Position numbers and translations under genes: made by a program
Assembly: GCF_030486405.1 (NCBI RefSeq)
Contig: NZ_CP129613.1
Coordinates: 1,550,001-1,614,000, forward strand
Origin: Mycolicibacterium sp. HK-90
GTDB lineage: Bacteria; Actinomycetota; Actinomycetes; Mycobacteriales; Mycobacteriaceae
Length of the DNA stretch: 64,000 nucleotides
Reading direction: 5' to 3'
The notes under the pieces: model-generated
What the model saw: the letters and a program-made list of their open reading frames with translations, nothing else
Told to the model about the DNA's origin: nothing
Databases searched by the model: none
Shown here: piece after piece, positions 15,608-25,534 of the stretch
Layout of the letters: each line of letters opens with the position of its first letter
How positions within the stretch are numbered: the stretch's first letter is position 1

Positions 15608-17026
15608 ATGCTTGTCATGGGCCAAACAGTGGGCGCGGACTTTCTGCAGCTCGACCCGGCGACCGCCCCGACGCGCGGGCTGACCGACTGGCTCGCCAAT
15701 GCGCTACGCACTGCAATCGCCGACGGCAGGCTCACGCCGGGCACGCGATTCCCGGCCACCCGGGTGCTGGCCGGCGAGCTTGCGGTCTCGCGCGGCGTGG
15801 TGGTCGAGGCGTATCGACGGCTCGTCGACGAAGGACTCGTCAGCGGACGCGCCGGCGGTGGCACCCACGTACTGGCCCAACGGTCGCGGCCCGCGCAGCC
15901 GGAACCGGCGCGCCCGGCGCCGGGGCCGGCGCGGCTGCCGCGGCCACGGTTGCCGGCCGGCGAAGGCATCGATCTCTCGCCGGGAGTGCCCGATCTGTCG
16001 GCCTTCCCGCGCAGCACCTGGTTGCGTGCCGAGCGGGCGGTGCTGGCCGAGACGGCGCCGGAAGACCTCGGGTACGGAGATCCGCGCGGCCATCCCCGGT
16101 TGCGGGCCGCGCTCGCCCCATGGCTGGGCCGGACCCGCGGACTGCGGATCCACCCCGACGACATCCTGGTGGTCGCGGGGGTGGCCCAGGCTGTTGCCCT
16201 GCTCGCCCAGCAATTGCACGGCGAGGGCCTGGACCCGATTGCCGTCGAGGATCCCGGCTCGCGCGGGGCCGTCGACGAACTCGAGTACTGGGGTCTGCGT
16301 CCGGTGCCGGTGCCCGTCGACCGGGATGGCATCAAGGTCGATGCGCTGGCCCGCTGCGGCGCGCCCACCGTGTTCCTCACCCCGGCGCACCAGTTCCCGA
16401 CCGGCGTGGTGCTCGGCCCACAGCGTCGGCGCGAGCTGCTCGAGTGGGACGGGGAGCTGATCATCGAGGACGACTACGACGCCGAGTACCGCTACGACCG
16501 GGCGCCGGTGCCGGCCATGCACCCGTCGGCACCCGATCGGATCGCGTATGCGGGCAGCACCTCGAAAAGCCTGGCTCCCGCGCTGCGGTTGGGCTGGCTG
16601 GTGGCGCCCCGCCGGCGGCAGCCGGATCTGGTGGCGGCCAAGCACGCCACCGATCTCGGCAGCCCGACCGTGCCGCAGCTCGTGCTGGCCCGGCTGCTGG
16701 AATCCGGTGAGTACGACAGGCATGTCCGGCTGGTGCGGGCGCGGCACCGGGCCCGGCGCGATGCCCTGCTGGAGGTGTTGTCGGCCGCCCTGCCCGACGC
16801 GACGGTGACCGGCGTGGCCGCCGGTCTGCACCTGCTCGTCATGTTGCCCGACGGCGTCGACGACGTCGCGCTGGCCGATGACCTGCGAGACGCCGGCGTC
16901 CTGGTGCACCCCGTGTCGTGGCACCGGCGACTACCCGGGCCACCCGGCCTGGTGCTCGGGTACGCGTCGCATCCACCGGACCGGTTACGCGAGGCCGCGG
17001 CGACGATCGCGCGGGTCGCCGGATGA
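15608..17026 (+). CDS. MocR-family (GntR HTH plus aminotransferase) transcriptional regulator
   Basis: The 472-residue protein starts at ATG 15608 (ATG 15617 is possible). Residues about 20-95 form a GntR winged HTH (RTAIADGRLTPGTRFPATRV, LAVSRGVVVEAYRRLVDEGL). After a Pro-rich linker an aspartate-aminotransferase fold I domain fills about 125-470, with a PLP-binding Lys in AGSTSKSLAPALRLGWL and an IIEDDYDAEYRYD motif. MocR/PdxR regulators sense PLP or an amino acid aldimine. It is divergent from an EamA transporter, its likely target, which suggests control of amino acid or vitamin B6-related export. Confidence 0.93.
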   Translation: MLVMGQTVGADFLQLDPATAPTRGLTDWLANALRTAIADGRLTPGTRFPATRVLAGELAVSRGVVVEAYRRLVDEGLVSGRAGGGTHVLAQRSRPAQPEPARPAPGPARLPRPRLPAGEGIDLSPGVPDLSAFPRSTWLRAERAVLAETAPEDLGYGDPRGHPRLRAALAPWLGRTRGLRIHPDDILVVAGVAQAVALLAQQLHGEGLDPIAVEDPGSRGAVDELEYWGLRPVPVPVDRDGIKVDALARCGAPTVFLTPAHQFPTGVVLGPQRRRELLEWDGELIIEDDYDAEYRYDRAPVPAMHPSAPDRIAYAGSTSKSLAPALRLGWLVAPRRRQPDLVAAKHATDLGSPTVPQLVLARLLESGEYDRHVRLVRARHRARRDALLEVLSAALPDATVTGVAAGLHLLVMLPDGVDDVALADDLRDAGVLVHPVSWHRRLPGPPGLVLGYASHPPDRLREAAATIARVAG

Positions 17027-17179
17027 CCGCGAAGGCCAGACCGCGTGAGTGTGACGCCAGGGTTGCTGCGGTGACATTGCGACAACATCTGCGTCACGTT
17101 CGGCGAAACCTGGGAGCAAACACACGTAACCTGTTGGCGCGCGGCAAAGTCGACGACACCTCGAACGGGGCGGGAGCTG

Positions 17180-18592
17180 ATGCGGTACTACTACTCGGCG
17201 GATGCGATCCGTGCCGCCGAGGCCCCGCTGCTGGCATCGCTGCCCGACGGCGTGTTGATGGGCCGTGCCGCTTATGGTTTGGCGACGGCGATTGCCGCCG
17301 AATTGAAGCGGCGGACCGGCGGCGTCGCCGGCCGGCGGATCTGCGCGGTGGTGGGCTCCGGTGACAACGGCGGCGATGCCCTGTGGGCCGCGACGTTCCT
17401 GCGGCGCCGGGGTGCGGCTGCTGACGCCGTCCTGCTGAACCCGGAGAAAACTCACGCCAAGGGCCTGGCCGCGTTCCGGCGTTCCGGCGGCCGGGTGGTG
17501 TCCGGCATCTCCGCCGGAACCGACCTGGTGATCGACGGGGTCGTCGGGATCTCCGGACGCGGGGGATTGCGGCCCGACGCCGCAGCGGTGTTCGAGGCCA
17601 ACACCGCGCCCGTGGTCGCCGTCGACATCCCCAGTGGCCTCGATGTGCAGACCGGTGGAGCCGACGGCCCACACGTCGATGCCGTACTCACCGTCACCTT
17701 CGGCGGACTCAAACCCGTACACGCACTGGGCGAGTGCGGCCGGGTCGACCTCGTCGACATCGGGCTGGACCTGGCGCCCACCGACCTGGCCGGGCTGGGG
17801 GTGGCCGATGTCCGGGCGCGCTGGCCGATCCCGGGCCCGCACGACGACAAGTACACCCAGGGCGTGACGGGCGTGCTGTCCGGTTCGGCGACCTATCCGG
17901 GCGCGGCCGTGTTGAGCACCGGTGCCGCGGTAGCCGCCACGTCGGGCATGGTTCGTTATGCGGGCAGCGCTGCACCGCAGGTACTTTCACACTGGCCCGA
18001 GGTGGTTGCCGCGGCCGGCCCGCAGGACGCCGGCCGGGTGCAGGCCTGGGTGGTGGGCCCGGGGCTGGGCACCGACGAGACGGCCAGGGCTGCACTGCAT
18101 TTCGCGCTCGGATCCGATCTTCCGGTGATCGTGGACGCCGACGGGTTGACGATGCTCGCGGCCGATCCCGGCCCGCTCACCGGCCGTGGTGCGCCGACCG
18201 TGCTGACCCCGCATGCCGGGGAGTACGAACGGCTGGCGGGGAATCCACCGGGCAGTGACCGCGTCGCGGCCGCCCGCGAGCTGGCCGAGCGCCTCGGTGC
18301 CACCGTGCTGCTCAAGGGCAACGTCACCGTCATCGCCGAACCGGGTGCGGCTACCTATCTCAACCCGGCCGGCCAGTCCTGGGCTGCCACAGCCGGATCC
18401 GGCGACGTGCTGTCCGGCATGATCGGCGCCCTGCTGGCCGCCGGACTGCCCGCCGGGGAAGCCGCCGCCGCGGCTGCCTTCGTACATGCCCGCGCCGCCA
18501 ACCTGTCGGCGGCCGATCCCGGTCCCCGCCCGGCGCCGACCTCGGCGTCGCGCATCCTCGCCCACGTCCGCGCCGCCATCGCCTCGCTGTAA
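17180..18592 (+). CDS. nnr: Bifunctional NAD(P)HX epimerase / ADP-dependent dehydratase
   Basis: This enzyme repairs hydrated NADH and NADPH. The 470-residue protein joins an N-terminal YjeF_N epimerase (residues about 1-215; VVGSGDNGGDALWAATFL, DIPSGLDV) to a ribokinase-like dehydratase (about 225-470). The latter has VVGPGLGTDE, VIVDADGLTML, LTPHAGEYERL and the nucleotide-binding ATAGSGDVLSGMIGALLA. Length and fusion are typical; the tuberculosis counterpart is Rv3433c. It starts at ATG 17180 after a GGGAG site and is followed 30 bp later by gadB in the same direction. Confidence 0.95.
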   Translation: MRYYYSADAIRAAEAPLLASLPDGVLMGRAAYGLATAIAAELKRRTGGVAGRRICAVVGSGDNGGDALWAATFLRRRGAAADAVLLNPEKTHAKGLAAFRRSGGRVVSGISAGTDLVIDGVVGISGRGGLRPDAAAVFEANTAPVVAVDIPSGLDVQTGGADGPHVDAVLTVTFGGLKPVHALGECGRVDLVDIGLDLAPTDLAGLGVADVRARWPIPGPHDDKYTQGVTGVLSGSATYPGAAVLSTGAAVAATSGMVRYAGSAAPQVLSHWPEVVAAAGPQDAGRVQAWVVGPGLGTDETARAALHFALGSDLPVIVDADGLTMLAADPGPLTGRGAPTVLTPHAGEYERLAGNPPGSDRVAAARELAERLGATVLLKGNVTVIAEPGAATYLNPAGQSWAATAGSGDVLSGMIGALLAAGLPAGEAAAAAAFVHARAANLSAADPGPRPAPTSASRILAHVRAAIASL

Positions 18593-18621
18593 CCAGTTCG
18601 CTGCAACGAAAAGGATTTGTC

Positions 18622-20013
18622 ATGTCGCACAAGCACCCTCGGACTCCGCACATCTCGCCGGCCTACACCGGCCGGTTGGCGATGGCGCCGGTGCCGTCGC
18701 TGCGCCTACCCGACGAGGCGATGGATCCCGCTGCGGCATACCGGTTCATCCACGACGAGCTGATGCTCGACGGCAGCTCCCGGCTGAACCTCGCGACGTT
18801 CGTCACCACCTGGATGGACCCCGAGGCCGAGAAACTGATGGCCGAGACCTTCGACAAGAACATGATCGACAAGGACGAGTACCCGGCCACCGCCGCGATC
18901 GAAGCGCGATGCGTCAGCATGGTCGCCGACCTGTTCCACGCCGAGGATCTGCGCGACGACGACCCGTCCAGTGCCATCGGGGTGTCGACCATCGGCTCCA
19001 GCGAGGCGGTGATGCTGGGCGGGCTCGCGCTCAAGTGGCGGTGGCGTGAACGGATGGAGAAGGCGGGGAAGGACTGGCGCTCTCGCACCCCCAACCTGGT
19101 GATGGGCGCCAACGTCCAGGTGGTGTGGGAGAAGTTCTGCCGGTACTTCGACGTCGAGCCGCGCTACCTGCCGATGGAAGAGGGGCGCTACGTCATCACC
19201 CCCGAACAGGTGCTCGACGCGGTCGACGAAGACACCATCGGTGTCGTGGCCATCCTGGGCACCACCTACACCGGTGAGCTGGAGCCGATCGCCGAGATCT
19301 GCGCGGCGCTGGACCAGCTGGCTCAGGACAAGGGTCTGGACATACCCGTGCACGTCGACGCCGCCAGCGGCGGATTCGTCGTCCCGTTCCTGCACCCCGA
19401 CCTGGAGTGGGATTTCCGGTTGCCGCGCGTGGTGTCGATCAACGTCAGCGGTCACAAGTACGGGCTGACCTACCCGGGCATCGGCTTCGTGGTCTGGCGC
19501 AGCAAGGAGCACCTGCCCGAGGATCTGGTGTTCCGGGTGAACTACCTGGGCGGGGACATGCCGACGTTCACCCTGAACTTCTCGCGGCCCGGCAATCAGG
19601 TGGTCGGCCAGTACTACAACTTCCTGCGGTTGGGCCGGGCCGGCTACACCCAGGTGATGCAGTGCCTGTCGCAGACCGCCCGCTGGCTGGGCGACGAGCT
19701 GCGGGACAGCGAGCACTTCGAGTTGATCACCGACGGGTCGGCCATCCCCGTGGTCAGCTTCCGGCTCAAGGGCAAACCGGGCTACACCGAGTTCGACGTG
19801 TCCGAGGGGTTGCGGTCCTTCGGCTGGCAGGTGCCGGCGTACACGATGCCCGAGGGCGCCACCGACGTCGTGGTGCTGCGGGTCGTCGTGCGGGAGGGGT
19901 TCTCGGCGGATCTGGCCCGGGCGCTCAAGGAGGACACGATCACGGTGCTCGGGCGGCTCGACGCGCTCAAGCCACGCGGAGCGTTTGACGACCTGCAGCC
20001 GTTCGCGCACTAG
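18622..20013 (+). CDS. gadB: Glutamate decarboxylase
   Basis: The 463-residue group II PLP decarboxylase matches Rv3432c/GadB. The PLP lysine is in NVSGHKYGLTYPGIGFVVW, with the HVDAASGGFVVPF motif before it and GVSTIGSSEAVMLGGLALK in the N-terminal half. It converts glutamate to GABA using a proton, contributing to acid tolerance or the GABA route around 2-oxoglutarate dehydrogenase. It starts at ATG 18622 after AAAAGGA. It follows nnr by 29 bp and precedes the TmrB-like gene by 5 bp, so the three may be one operon. Confidence 0.96.
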   Translation: MSHKHPRTPHISPAYTGRLAMAPVPSLRLPDEAMDPAAAYRFIHDELMLDGSSRLNLATFVTTWMDPEAEKLMAETFDKNMIDKDEYPATAAIEARCVSMVADLFHAEDLRDDDPSSAIGVSTIGSSEAVMLGGLALKWRWRERMEKAGKDWRSRTPNLVMGANVQVVWEKFCRYFDVEPRYLPMEEGRYVITPEQVLDAVDEDTIGVVAILGTTYTGELEPIAEICAALDQLAQDKGLDIPVHVDAASGGFVVPFLHPDLEWDFRLPRVVSINVSGHKYGLTYPGIGFVVWRSKEHLPEDLVFRVNYLGGDMPTFTLNFSRPGNQVVGQYYNFLRLGRAGYTQVMQCLSQTARWLGDELRDSEHFELITDGSAIPVVSFRLKGKPGYTEFDVSEGLRSFGWQVPAYTMPEGATDVVVLRVVVREGFSADLARALKEDTITVLGRLDALKPRGAFDDLQPFAH

Positions 20014-20018
20014 CGGGT

Positions 20019-20660
20019 GTGGGTGTGCTGCTGTGGATCAACGGGCCGTTCGGGGTGGGCAAGACCCAGACCGCCTATGAGTTGAACCGTCGCCTCGCGG
20101 CCAGCGTGGTCTGCGATCCCGAGTTCGTCGGATACGGACTGCACCGCACGATGCCGAGGCAGTTGCGTGGAGATTTCCAGGACCTGCCGGCCTGGCGGCA
20201 GGGGGTATTCGAGGTACTCGACCACACCCTGCGCCACCACGACGGACCGGTTATCGCGCCCATGACGGTGATCGAGCCACAGTATTTCGCCGAGACGGTG
20301 GGGCGGTTGCGGGACTCCGGTCACGAAGTCTTTCATTTCGCTCTGCTGGCGAGTCGCGACACCGTGCTGAACCGGCTGTCCGACCGGGGGTTGGGGTTCG
20401 GCGGACTTTTGCGCCGGGCCGGTCAGCAGGAGCGGATGCTGCGCCGCGAGGAGTTCGCGGTCCAGCGGCTGGACCGTGGTCTGCAAGCCCTGACGGCTCC
20501 CCAGTTCGCCGACCAGGTCTGGACCGACACCCTTTCCATACCGCAGGTGGCCGACCGGATCGCCGCGACCGCCGGACTGGTCCTGGCGCCGAACACCGAC
20601 GGCGACCTGCGGGCCCGGATGCGCAGGCTGGCCGTCACCATCAGCCACATCCGGCCGTGA
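20019..20660 (+). CDS. TmrB-like P-loop ATP-binding protein
   Basis: The 213-residue protein (GTG 20019; GTG 20025 is equally possible) begins LLWINGPFGVGKTQTAYELN, a Walker A close to the start. It then follows the pattern of Bacillus TmrB, the ATP-binding tunicamycin-resistance protein: CDPEFVGYGLHRTMP, APMTVIEPQYFAETVGRLRD, FALLASRDTVLNRLSDRG and WTDTLSIPQVADRIA. Members resemble small nucleotide or antibiotic kinases; most substrates are unknown. It lies between gadB and alr, only 5 bp from gadB, a position that in the tuberculosis order does not carry this gene as far as I recall. Confidence 0.87.
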   Translation: MGVLLWINGPFGVGKTQTAYELNRRLAASVVCDPEFVGYGLHRTMPRQLRGDFQDLPAWRQGVFEVLDHTLRHHDGPVIAPMTVIEPQYFAETVGRLRDSGHEVFHFALLASRDTVLNRLSDRGLGFGGLLRRAGQQERMLRREEFAVQRLDRGLQALTAPQFADQVWTDTLSIPQVADRIAATAGLVLAPNTDGDLRARMRRLAVTISHIRP

Positions 20661-20707
20661 TCTGCCCCGATGCCTGCCTCTGGGACAATGGTCGGCGGTG
20701 ATATGAC

Positions 20708-21877
20708 ATGCAGACGACCGAACTCGAGACCTCGCTGAGCCCACACTCCTCGCCGCAGGCGATGGTGGACCTCGGCGCGATCGACCACAACGTCCGCCTG
20801 CTGCGCGAACACGCGGGCAATGCCCAGGTGATGGCCGTGGTCAAGGCCGACGGCTACGGCCACGGTGCCGTCGAGGTGGGCCGGGCCGCGCTGGCCGCCG
20901 GGGCCGCCGAGCTCGGAGTGGTGACGATCGCCGAGGCGGTGGCATTGCGGGCCGGTGGGATCACCGCTCCGGTGCTGTGCTGGCTGCACCCACCCGGCAC
21001 CGACTTCACGCCGGCGCTGGAAAACGATGTGCAGATCGCGGTGTCCTCGGTGCGTCAGGTCGACGACGTGGTGGCCGCGGTACAGCGCACCGGGCGCACC
21101 GCGACCGTCACGGTGAAGGTCGACACCGGGCTGAGTCGCAACGGGGTCAGCCCGGTCGACTTCCCGGCCGTGATCGCCGGTCTGGGCCGCGCCCAGGCTG
21201 ATGGGGCCATCCGGGTGCGCGCCATCATGAGCCACCTGGTGCACGGCGACGATCCCGACAACCCGTTCAACGATCTGCAGGGCAAGCGGCTCACCGAGAT
21301 GCGGGAGCAGGCGGCCGCCCAGGGCGTCGTGTTCGAAATGGCACACCTGTCCAACTCGCCGGCGGCTCTGACCCGGCCGGACCTGGCTTTCGACATGGTG
21401 CGGCCCGGGATCGCGGTCTACGGCCTCAGCCCGATCCCGGAGCGCGGTGACATGGGACTGATTCCGGCGATGACGCTGAAATGTCCTGTCGCACTGGTTC
21501 GTCCGGTGCATGCCGGGGACGGGGTGTCCTACGGGCACCGCTGGATCGCGGACCGCGACACCACGCTCGCGCTGCTCCCGGTGGGTTACGCCGACGGCAT
21601 CTTCCGTTCGTTGAGCGGGCGGATCGAGGTGCTGATCAACGGCAGGCGCCGTCCGGCCGTCGGACGGATCTGCATGGACCAGTTCGTCGTCGACCTCGGC
21701 CCGGGCGCCACCGACGTCGCCGAAGGTGATGACGCCATCCTGTTCGGCCCGGGCACCCACGGTGAACAGACCGCGCAGGACTGGGCCGAACTGCTCGGCA
21801 CCATCAACTATGAAGTCGTGACCAGCCCGCGCGGCCGGATCGCCCGCACGTATCTGCAGGCAGGTCACGGGCGTTGA
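20708..21877 (+). CDS. alr: Alanine racemase
   Basis: This PLP enzyme makes D-alanine for peptidoglycan and is the target of D-cycloserine. The 389-residue protein has the PLP lysine in [19 protein letters not shown] (about residue 45), the second catalytic base Tyr in [10 protein letters not shown], and the C-terminal [13 protein letters not shown] motif. ATG 20708 gives a short N-terminal extension before the barrel, normal for mycobacteria. It heads a run of eight genes that overlap by their start and stop codons down to 26414. Confidence 0.97.
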   Translation: MQTTELETSLSPHSSPQAMVDLGAIDHNVRLLREHAGNAQVMAVVKADGYGHGAVEVGRAALAAGAAELGVVTIAEAVALRAGGITAPVLCWLHPPGTDFTPALENDVQIAVSSVRQVDDVVAAVQRTGRTATVTVKVDTGLSRNGVSPVDFPAVIAGLGRAQADGAIRVRAIMSHLVHGDDPDNPFNDLQGKRLTEMREQAAAQGVVFEMAHLSNSPAALTRPDLAFDMVRPGIAVYGLSPIPERGDMGLIPAMTLKCPVALVRPVHAGDGVSYGHRWIADRDTTLALLPVGYADGIFRSLSGRIEVLINGRRRPAVGRICMDQFVVDLGPGATDVAEGDDAILFGPGTHGEQTAQDWAELLGTINYEVVTSPRGRIARTYLQAGHGR

Positions 21878-22962
21878 GTCGCAATGCTCAATGGCTGGCC
21901 GGGGCGGCCGGGCTGACCGCTGTGGGCTCGGTGGCGGGCACGGCGGTGGTGCGGTCCCTGACCCGGCGCAGCACCGGCGAGGATCCCTACCGCGGTGAGG
22001 ATTTCGAGCGGCTCGACGCCGACCGCAGCTCCGTGGTGACGACGGACGACGGCGTGCCGTTGGCGGTGCGCGAAGTCGGGCCCAACGACGCGCCATTGAC
22101 GGTGGTGTTCGCCCACGGTTTCTGTCTGCGCATGGGCGCCTTTCACTTTCAACGCACCCGGCTGGCCGAACAATGGGGTCCCCAGGTGCGGATGGTGTTC
22201 TACGACCAGCGCGGCCACGGCCGGTCCGGATCGGCGTCGCCGGACACCTATTCCGTCGAACAGCTCGGGCGTGACCTGGAAGCGGTTCTGGCGGTGACGG
22301 TCCCGCGTGGACCGGTGGTACTGGTCGGCCATTCGATGGGCGGCATGACGGTGCTGTCGCACGCGCGGCAGTTCCCGCACCGCTACCCGAAACAGATCGT
22401 GGGTGCCGCGGTGATCTCGTCCGCGGTCGAAGGGGTCGCGCGTTCGCCTTTGGGCGAGATCCTGCGCAACCCGGCACTGGAGGCGGTGCGGTTTCTGGCC
22501 CGCTATGCGCCCGGCGCGGTGCACCACACCCGTGGTGCGGCCCGCTCGGTGATCGGGCCGATCCTGCGCGCGGCGTCCTATGGCGACGAGGCGGTGAGCC
22601 CGAGCGTGGTCGAGTTCTCCCAGCGGATGATGCATGGCACGTCGATCACCACGCTGGTCGAATTCCTGCATGCCCTGGAGGTGCACGACGAGGCCGGGGC
22701 CCTGCGCGTGCTCGCGAAAGTGCCGACACTGATCGCCTGCGGTGACCGTGACCTGCTCACTCCAATGGAATACTCAAAGGCCATGGCCGCACAGTTACCC
22801 CGCTCCGAACTGGTGATCGTGGGGGGAGCCGGTCATCTGGTCCAGCTTGAGGAGCCCGTGGTGATCGACGACGCACTGGTCCGCCTGGTGGAGCGGGCCA
22901 CCCCCTCCAAGCTGGTCTCGCTGACCCGCCGGGTGCGTGATCGGGTCCGGTTCCGTGGCTGA
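21874..22962 (+). CDS. Membrane-anchored alpha/beta hydrolase
   Basis: The 362-residue protein probably starts at TTG 21874, overlapping the alr stop by four bases (TTGA). The rare start is supported by the following hydrophobic anchor ([19 protein letters not shown]). The hydrolase fold shows [26 protein letters not shown], the nucleophile elbow [13 protein letters not shown] and a late His in [12 protein letters not shown]. This gene lies between alr and tsaE in rapidly growing mycobacteria. The substrate is unknown; an envelope lipid or ester is a guess from the anchor. Confidence 0.9.
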   Translation: MSRNAQWLAGAAGLTAVGSVAGTAVVRSLTRRSTGEDPYRGEDFERLDADRSSVVTTDDGVPLAVREVGPNDAPLTVVFAHGFCLRMGAFHFQRTRLAEQWGPQVRMVFYDQRGHGRSGSASPDTYSVEQLGRDLEAVLAVTVPRGPVVLVGHSMGGMTVLSHARQFPHRYPKQIVGAAVISSAVEGVARSPLGEILRNPALEAVRFLARYAPGAVHHTRGAARSVIGPILRAASYGDEAVSPSVVEFSQRMMHGTSITTLVEFLHALEVHDEAGALRVLAKVPTLIACGDRDLLTPMEYSKAMAAQLPRSELVIVGGAGHLVQLEEPVVIDDALVRLVERATPSKLVSLTRRVRDRVRFRG

Positions 22963-23422
22963 GCGCAGCGCCGGTACTGCCCAACTGGCCACCGCCGAGG
23001 ACACCATCGCCCTCGGCGCCACGCTGGGCGCCGGTCTGAAGGCGGGCGACGTGGTGGTGTTGTCGGGGCCGCTGGGCGCGGGAAAGACGGTGATGGCCAA
23101 GGGCATCGCGGCGGCCATGGATGTGGACGGGCCGGTGGTCTCACCGACTTTCGTGCTGGCCCGGGTGCACCGGGCCCGGCAAGCGGGCCGCCCGTCGATG
23201 GTGCATGTGGACATGTATCGCTTGCTCGACCACCCCGGCGTCGATCTGCTCGGCGAACTCGACGCGCTCGATCTCGACACCGATCTGGACGACGCCGTGG
23301 TGGTGGTCGAGTGGGGTGAGGGTCTGGCCGAACGGCTTTCCGATCATCACCTGGACATCCGGATCGAACGGGACACCGAAACCGAGACGCGCACGGTGAT
23401 CTGGCAGTGGAGCACCCAATGA
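22955..23422 (+). CDS. tsaE: tRNA t6A biosynthesis ATPase TsaE
   Basis: TsaE drives turnover of the TsaB-TsaD complex that makes t6A37 in tRNAs reading ANN codons. The 155-residue protein (GTG 22955, overlapping the previous gene by 8 bp; GTG 22937 is an alternative) has Walker A GPLGAGKTVMAKGIAAAM, the conserved VSPTFVLARVHR, HVDMYRLL and the VVVVEWGEGL segment. It is followed by tsaB with an ATGA overlap, so expression is coupled. Confidence 0.95.
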   Translation: MAERSAGTAQLATAEDTIALGATLGAGLKAGDVVVLSGPLGAGKTVMAKGIAAAMDVDGPVVSPTFVLARVHRARQAGRPSMVHVDMYRLLDHPGVDLLGELDALDLDTDLDDAVVVVEWGEGLAERLSDHHLDIRIERDTETETRTVIWQWSTQ

Positions 23423-24057
23423 ATGTGTTGACCATCGACACCGCAACCCCGGCGGTCAGCGCCGGCGTGGTCCGTCGGGGCGAGGACGGCGTGGTGCACA
23501 CCCTGGCCGAGCGCGTCACCGTCGACGCCCGGGCCCACGCCGAACAGCTCACGCCGAACGTGCTCGGCGCGGTGTCCGATGCGGGGATCACGGTGGGCGG
23601 CGTCGATGCCGTCGTCGTCGGCTGCGGACCCGGCCCCTTCACCGGACTGCGCGTCGGGATGGCCAGTGCCGCGGCGTTCGGCCACGCCCTGGGCGTCCCG
23701 GTGCACGGGGTGTGCAGCCTCGACGGCATCGGGATCCACACCGACGGCGATGTATTGGTGGTCACCGATGCGCGGCGGCGTGAGGTGTACTGGGCGCACT
23801 ACCGCGACGGGATCCGGGTCGACGGGCCCGCGGTCAACGCACCGGCCGACGTCGCGGCGGTATTGCAGACCTCGGTCGCCGCGGTGGCAGGTTCGCCCGA
23901 GCATGCCGCGCTGTTCGCCCTGCCCCGGCTCGAGGTGGTGTACCCGACCCCGGCGGGACTGGTCCGCGCCGTGACCGATTGGGGCGACCCGCAGCCGCTG
24001 GTGCCGCTGTATCTGCGCCGGCCCGACGCCAAACCCTCTGTGGCGGCGCGGAAATGA
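23419..24057 (+). CDS. tsaB: tRNA t6A biosynthesis protein TsaB
   Basis: TsaB is the non-catalytic partner of TsaD in t6A synthesis. The 212-residue ASKHA-fold protein opens with MNVLTIDTATPAVSAGV, has AEQLTPNVLGAVSDAGI and the phosphate-binding GCGPGPFTGLRVGMASA, all standard. ATG 23419 overlaps the tsaE stop (ATGA), and the end overlaps rimI in the same way, so the three are one translational unit. Confidence 0.95.
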   Translation: MNVLTIDTATPAVSAGVVRRGEDGVVHTLAERVTVDARAHAEQLTPNVLGAVSDAGITVGGVDAVVVGCGPGPFTGLRVGMASAAAFGHALGVPVHGVCSLDGIGIHTDGDVLVVTDARRREVYWAHYRDGIRVDGPAVNAPADVAAVLQTSVAAVAGSPEHAALFALPRLEVVYPTPAGLVRAVTDWGDPQPLVPLYLRRPDAKPSVAARK

Positions 24058-24515
24058 CGGTGTTCGACGCGCTGACCCGGGCTGACGCCACTCGCTGTGC
24101 CGAGCTGGAGGCCAAGCTGTTCGTCGGTGACGATCCGTGGCCGGCCCGGGCGTTCCTGGCCGAGCTCGATGCCAAGCACAATCGCTACATCGCGGCACGC
24201 AGCGACGGGGTGCTCATCGGCTATGCCGGCATCTCCCGGCTGGGCCGGATGCGTCCGTACGAGTACGAGATCCACACCATCGGTGTCGATCCGGACTTCC
24301 AGGGGCAGGGCATCGGGCGTCGGCTCCTCGGTGATCTGCTCGACTACGCCTCGGGCGGAACGGTTTTCCTGGAAGTCCGCACCGACAACGAAGCGGCCAT
24401 CGGGCTCTACGAGAGCTTCGGATTCGTCAACATCGGCCTGCGCAAGCGGTACTACCGGGCCAGCGGGGCCGATGCCTACACCATGCAACGCCTTCCCCAA
24501 GGGGGCCCGACGTGA
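24054..24515 (+). CDS. rimI: Ribosomal protein S18 alanine N-acetyltransferase
   Basis: A 153-residue GNAT-fold acetyltransferase. It shows the acetyl-CoA loop [20 protein letters not shown] (about residues 78-97), [19 protein letters not shown] and the terminal RKRYYR motif of RimI. The usual role is acetylation of the N-terminus of S18, although mycobacterial RimI can act on other N-termini. Its place between tsaB and tsaD is conserved. ATG 24054 overlaps the tsaB stop by four bases. Confidence 0.95.
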   Translation: MTVFDALTRADATRCAELEAKLFVGDDPWPARAFLAELDAKHNRYIAARSDGVLIGYAGISRLGRMRPYEYEIHTIGVDPDFQGQGIGRRLLGDLLDYASGGTVFLEVRTDNEAAIGLYESFGFVNIGLRKRYYRASGADAYTMQRLPQGGPT

Positions 24516-25534
24516 TCATCCTGGCCATCGAAAGTTCTTGTGACGAAACCGGAGTCGGCATCGCCGACCTGGCCGAAGATGGCACCGTGCGGCTCCTTGC
24601 CGACGAGGTCGCCTCGAGTGTCGACGAGCACGCCCGGTTCGGCGGCGTCGTACCCGAGATCGCCTCGCGGGCGCATCTGGAAGCGCTGGGCCCGACCATG
24701 CGCCGAGCTCTGGACGTCGCGGGCATCGAGCGGCCCGATGTCGTCGCCGCGACCATCGGCCCCGGCCTGGCCGGAGCGCTGTTGGTCGGGGTGGCCGCGG
24801 CCAAGGCCTACGCGGCCGGCTGGAACGTCCCGTTCTACGGCGTCAACCACCTCGGTGGGCATCTGGCCGCCGATGTCTACGACCACGGACCGCTGCCCGA
24901 GAGCGTCGGCCTGCTGGTCTCGGGCGGGCACACCCACCTGCTGCATGTCCGGTCGCTGGGGGAGCCGATCATCGAGCTCGGCAGCACCGTCGACGACGCG
25001 GCGGGGGAGGCCTACGACAAGGTGGCCCGGCTGCTCGGGCTCGGCTATCCGGGCGGGAAGGTGCTCGATGATCTGGCGCGCACCGGTGACCGCGACGCGA
25101 TCGTGTTCCCGCGCGGGATGACCGGGCCGCGGGATGACCCGTACGTGTTCAGCTTCTCCGGGCTCAAAACCGCGGTGGCCCGCTATGTGGAGGCCCACCC
25201 GGAGGCGCCGCAGGCCGACGTGGCGGCCGGATTCCAGGAGGCCGTCGCCGATGTGCTGACCGCCAAGGCCGTGCGTGCGGCCACCGATCTCGGGGTGTCC
25301 ACCCTGCTCATCGCCGGTGGGGTCGCGGCCAACTCGCGGCTGCGGGAACTCGCCGAAGAACGCTGCGCGGCAGCGGGTCTGACCCTGCGGGTGCCGCGGC
25401 CGCGGTTGTGCACCGACAACGGCGCGATGATCGCCTCGTTCGCGGCGCACCTGATCGCGGCCGGTGCCGAGCCGACGCCGTTGGACGCGGCGAGCGATCC
25501 CGGGTTACCGGTGGTCAAGGGTCAGGTGGCGTGA
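24512..25534 (+). CDS. tsaD: tRNA N6-adenosine threonylcarbamoyltransferase TsaD
   Basis: TsaD transfers the threonylcarbamoyl group to A37. The 340-residue protein begins at GTG 24512 (GTGA overlap with rimI) with [15 protein letters not shown]. The Kae1/TsaD metal site HLGGHLAA (His-x3-His, about residue 110) and nucleotide motifs SGGHTHLL and [13 protein letters not shown] are present, with a terminal CTDNGAMIA. All parts of the bacterial t6A complex except TsaC are encoded here. Confidence 0.97.
   Translation: MIILAIESSCDETGVGIADLAEDGTVRLLADEVASSVDEHARFGGVVPEIASRAHLEALGPTMRRALDVAGIERPDVVAATIGPGLAGALLVGVAAAKAYAAGWNVPFYGVNHLGGHLAADVYDHGPLPESVGLLVSGGHTHLLHVRSLGEPIIELGSTVDDAAGEAYDKVARLLGLGYPGGKVLDDLARTGDRDAIVFPRGMTGPRDDPYVFSFSGLKTAVARYVEAHPEAPQADVAAGFQEAVADVLTAKAVRAATDLGVSTLLIAGGVAANSRLRELAEERCAAAGLTLRVPRPRLCTDNGAMIASFAAHLIAAGAEPTPLDAASDPGLPVVKGQVA

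Noticed and set aside
20423..22477. 684-codon antisense frame over the TmrB-like, alr and hydrolase genes
   Set aside because: It crosses three real genes on the other strand and gives an Arg/Pro/His-rich product.
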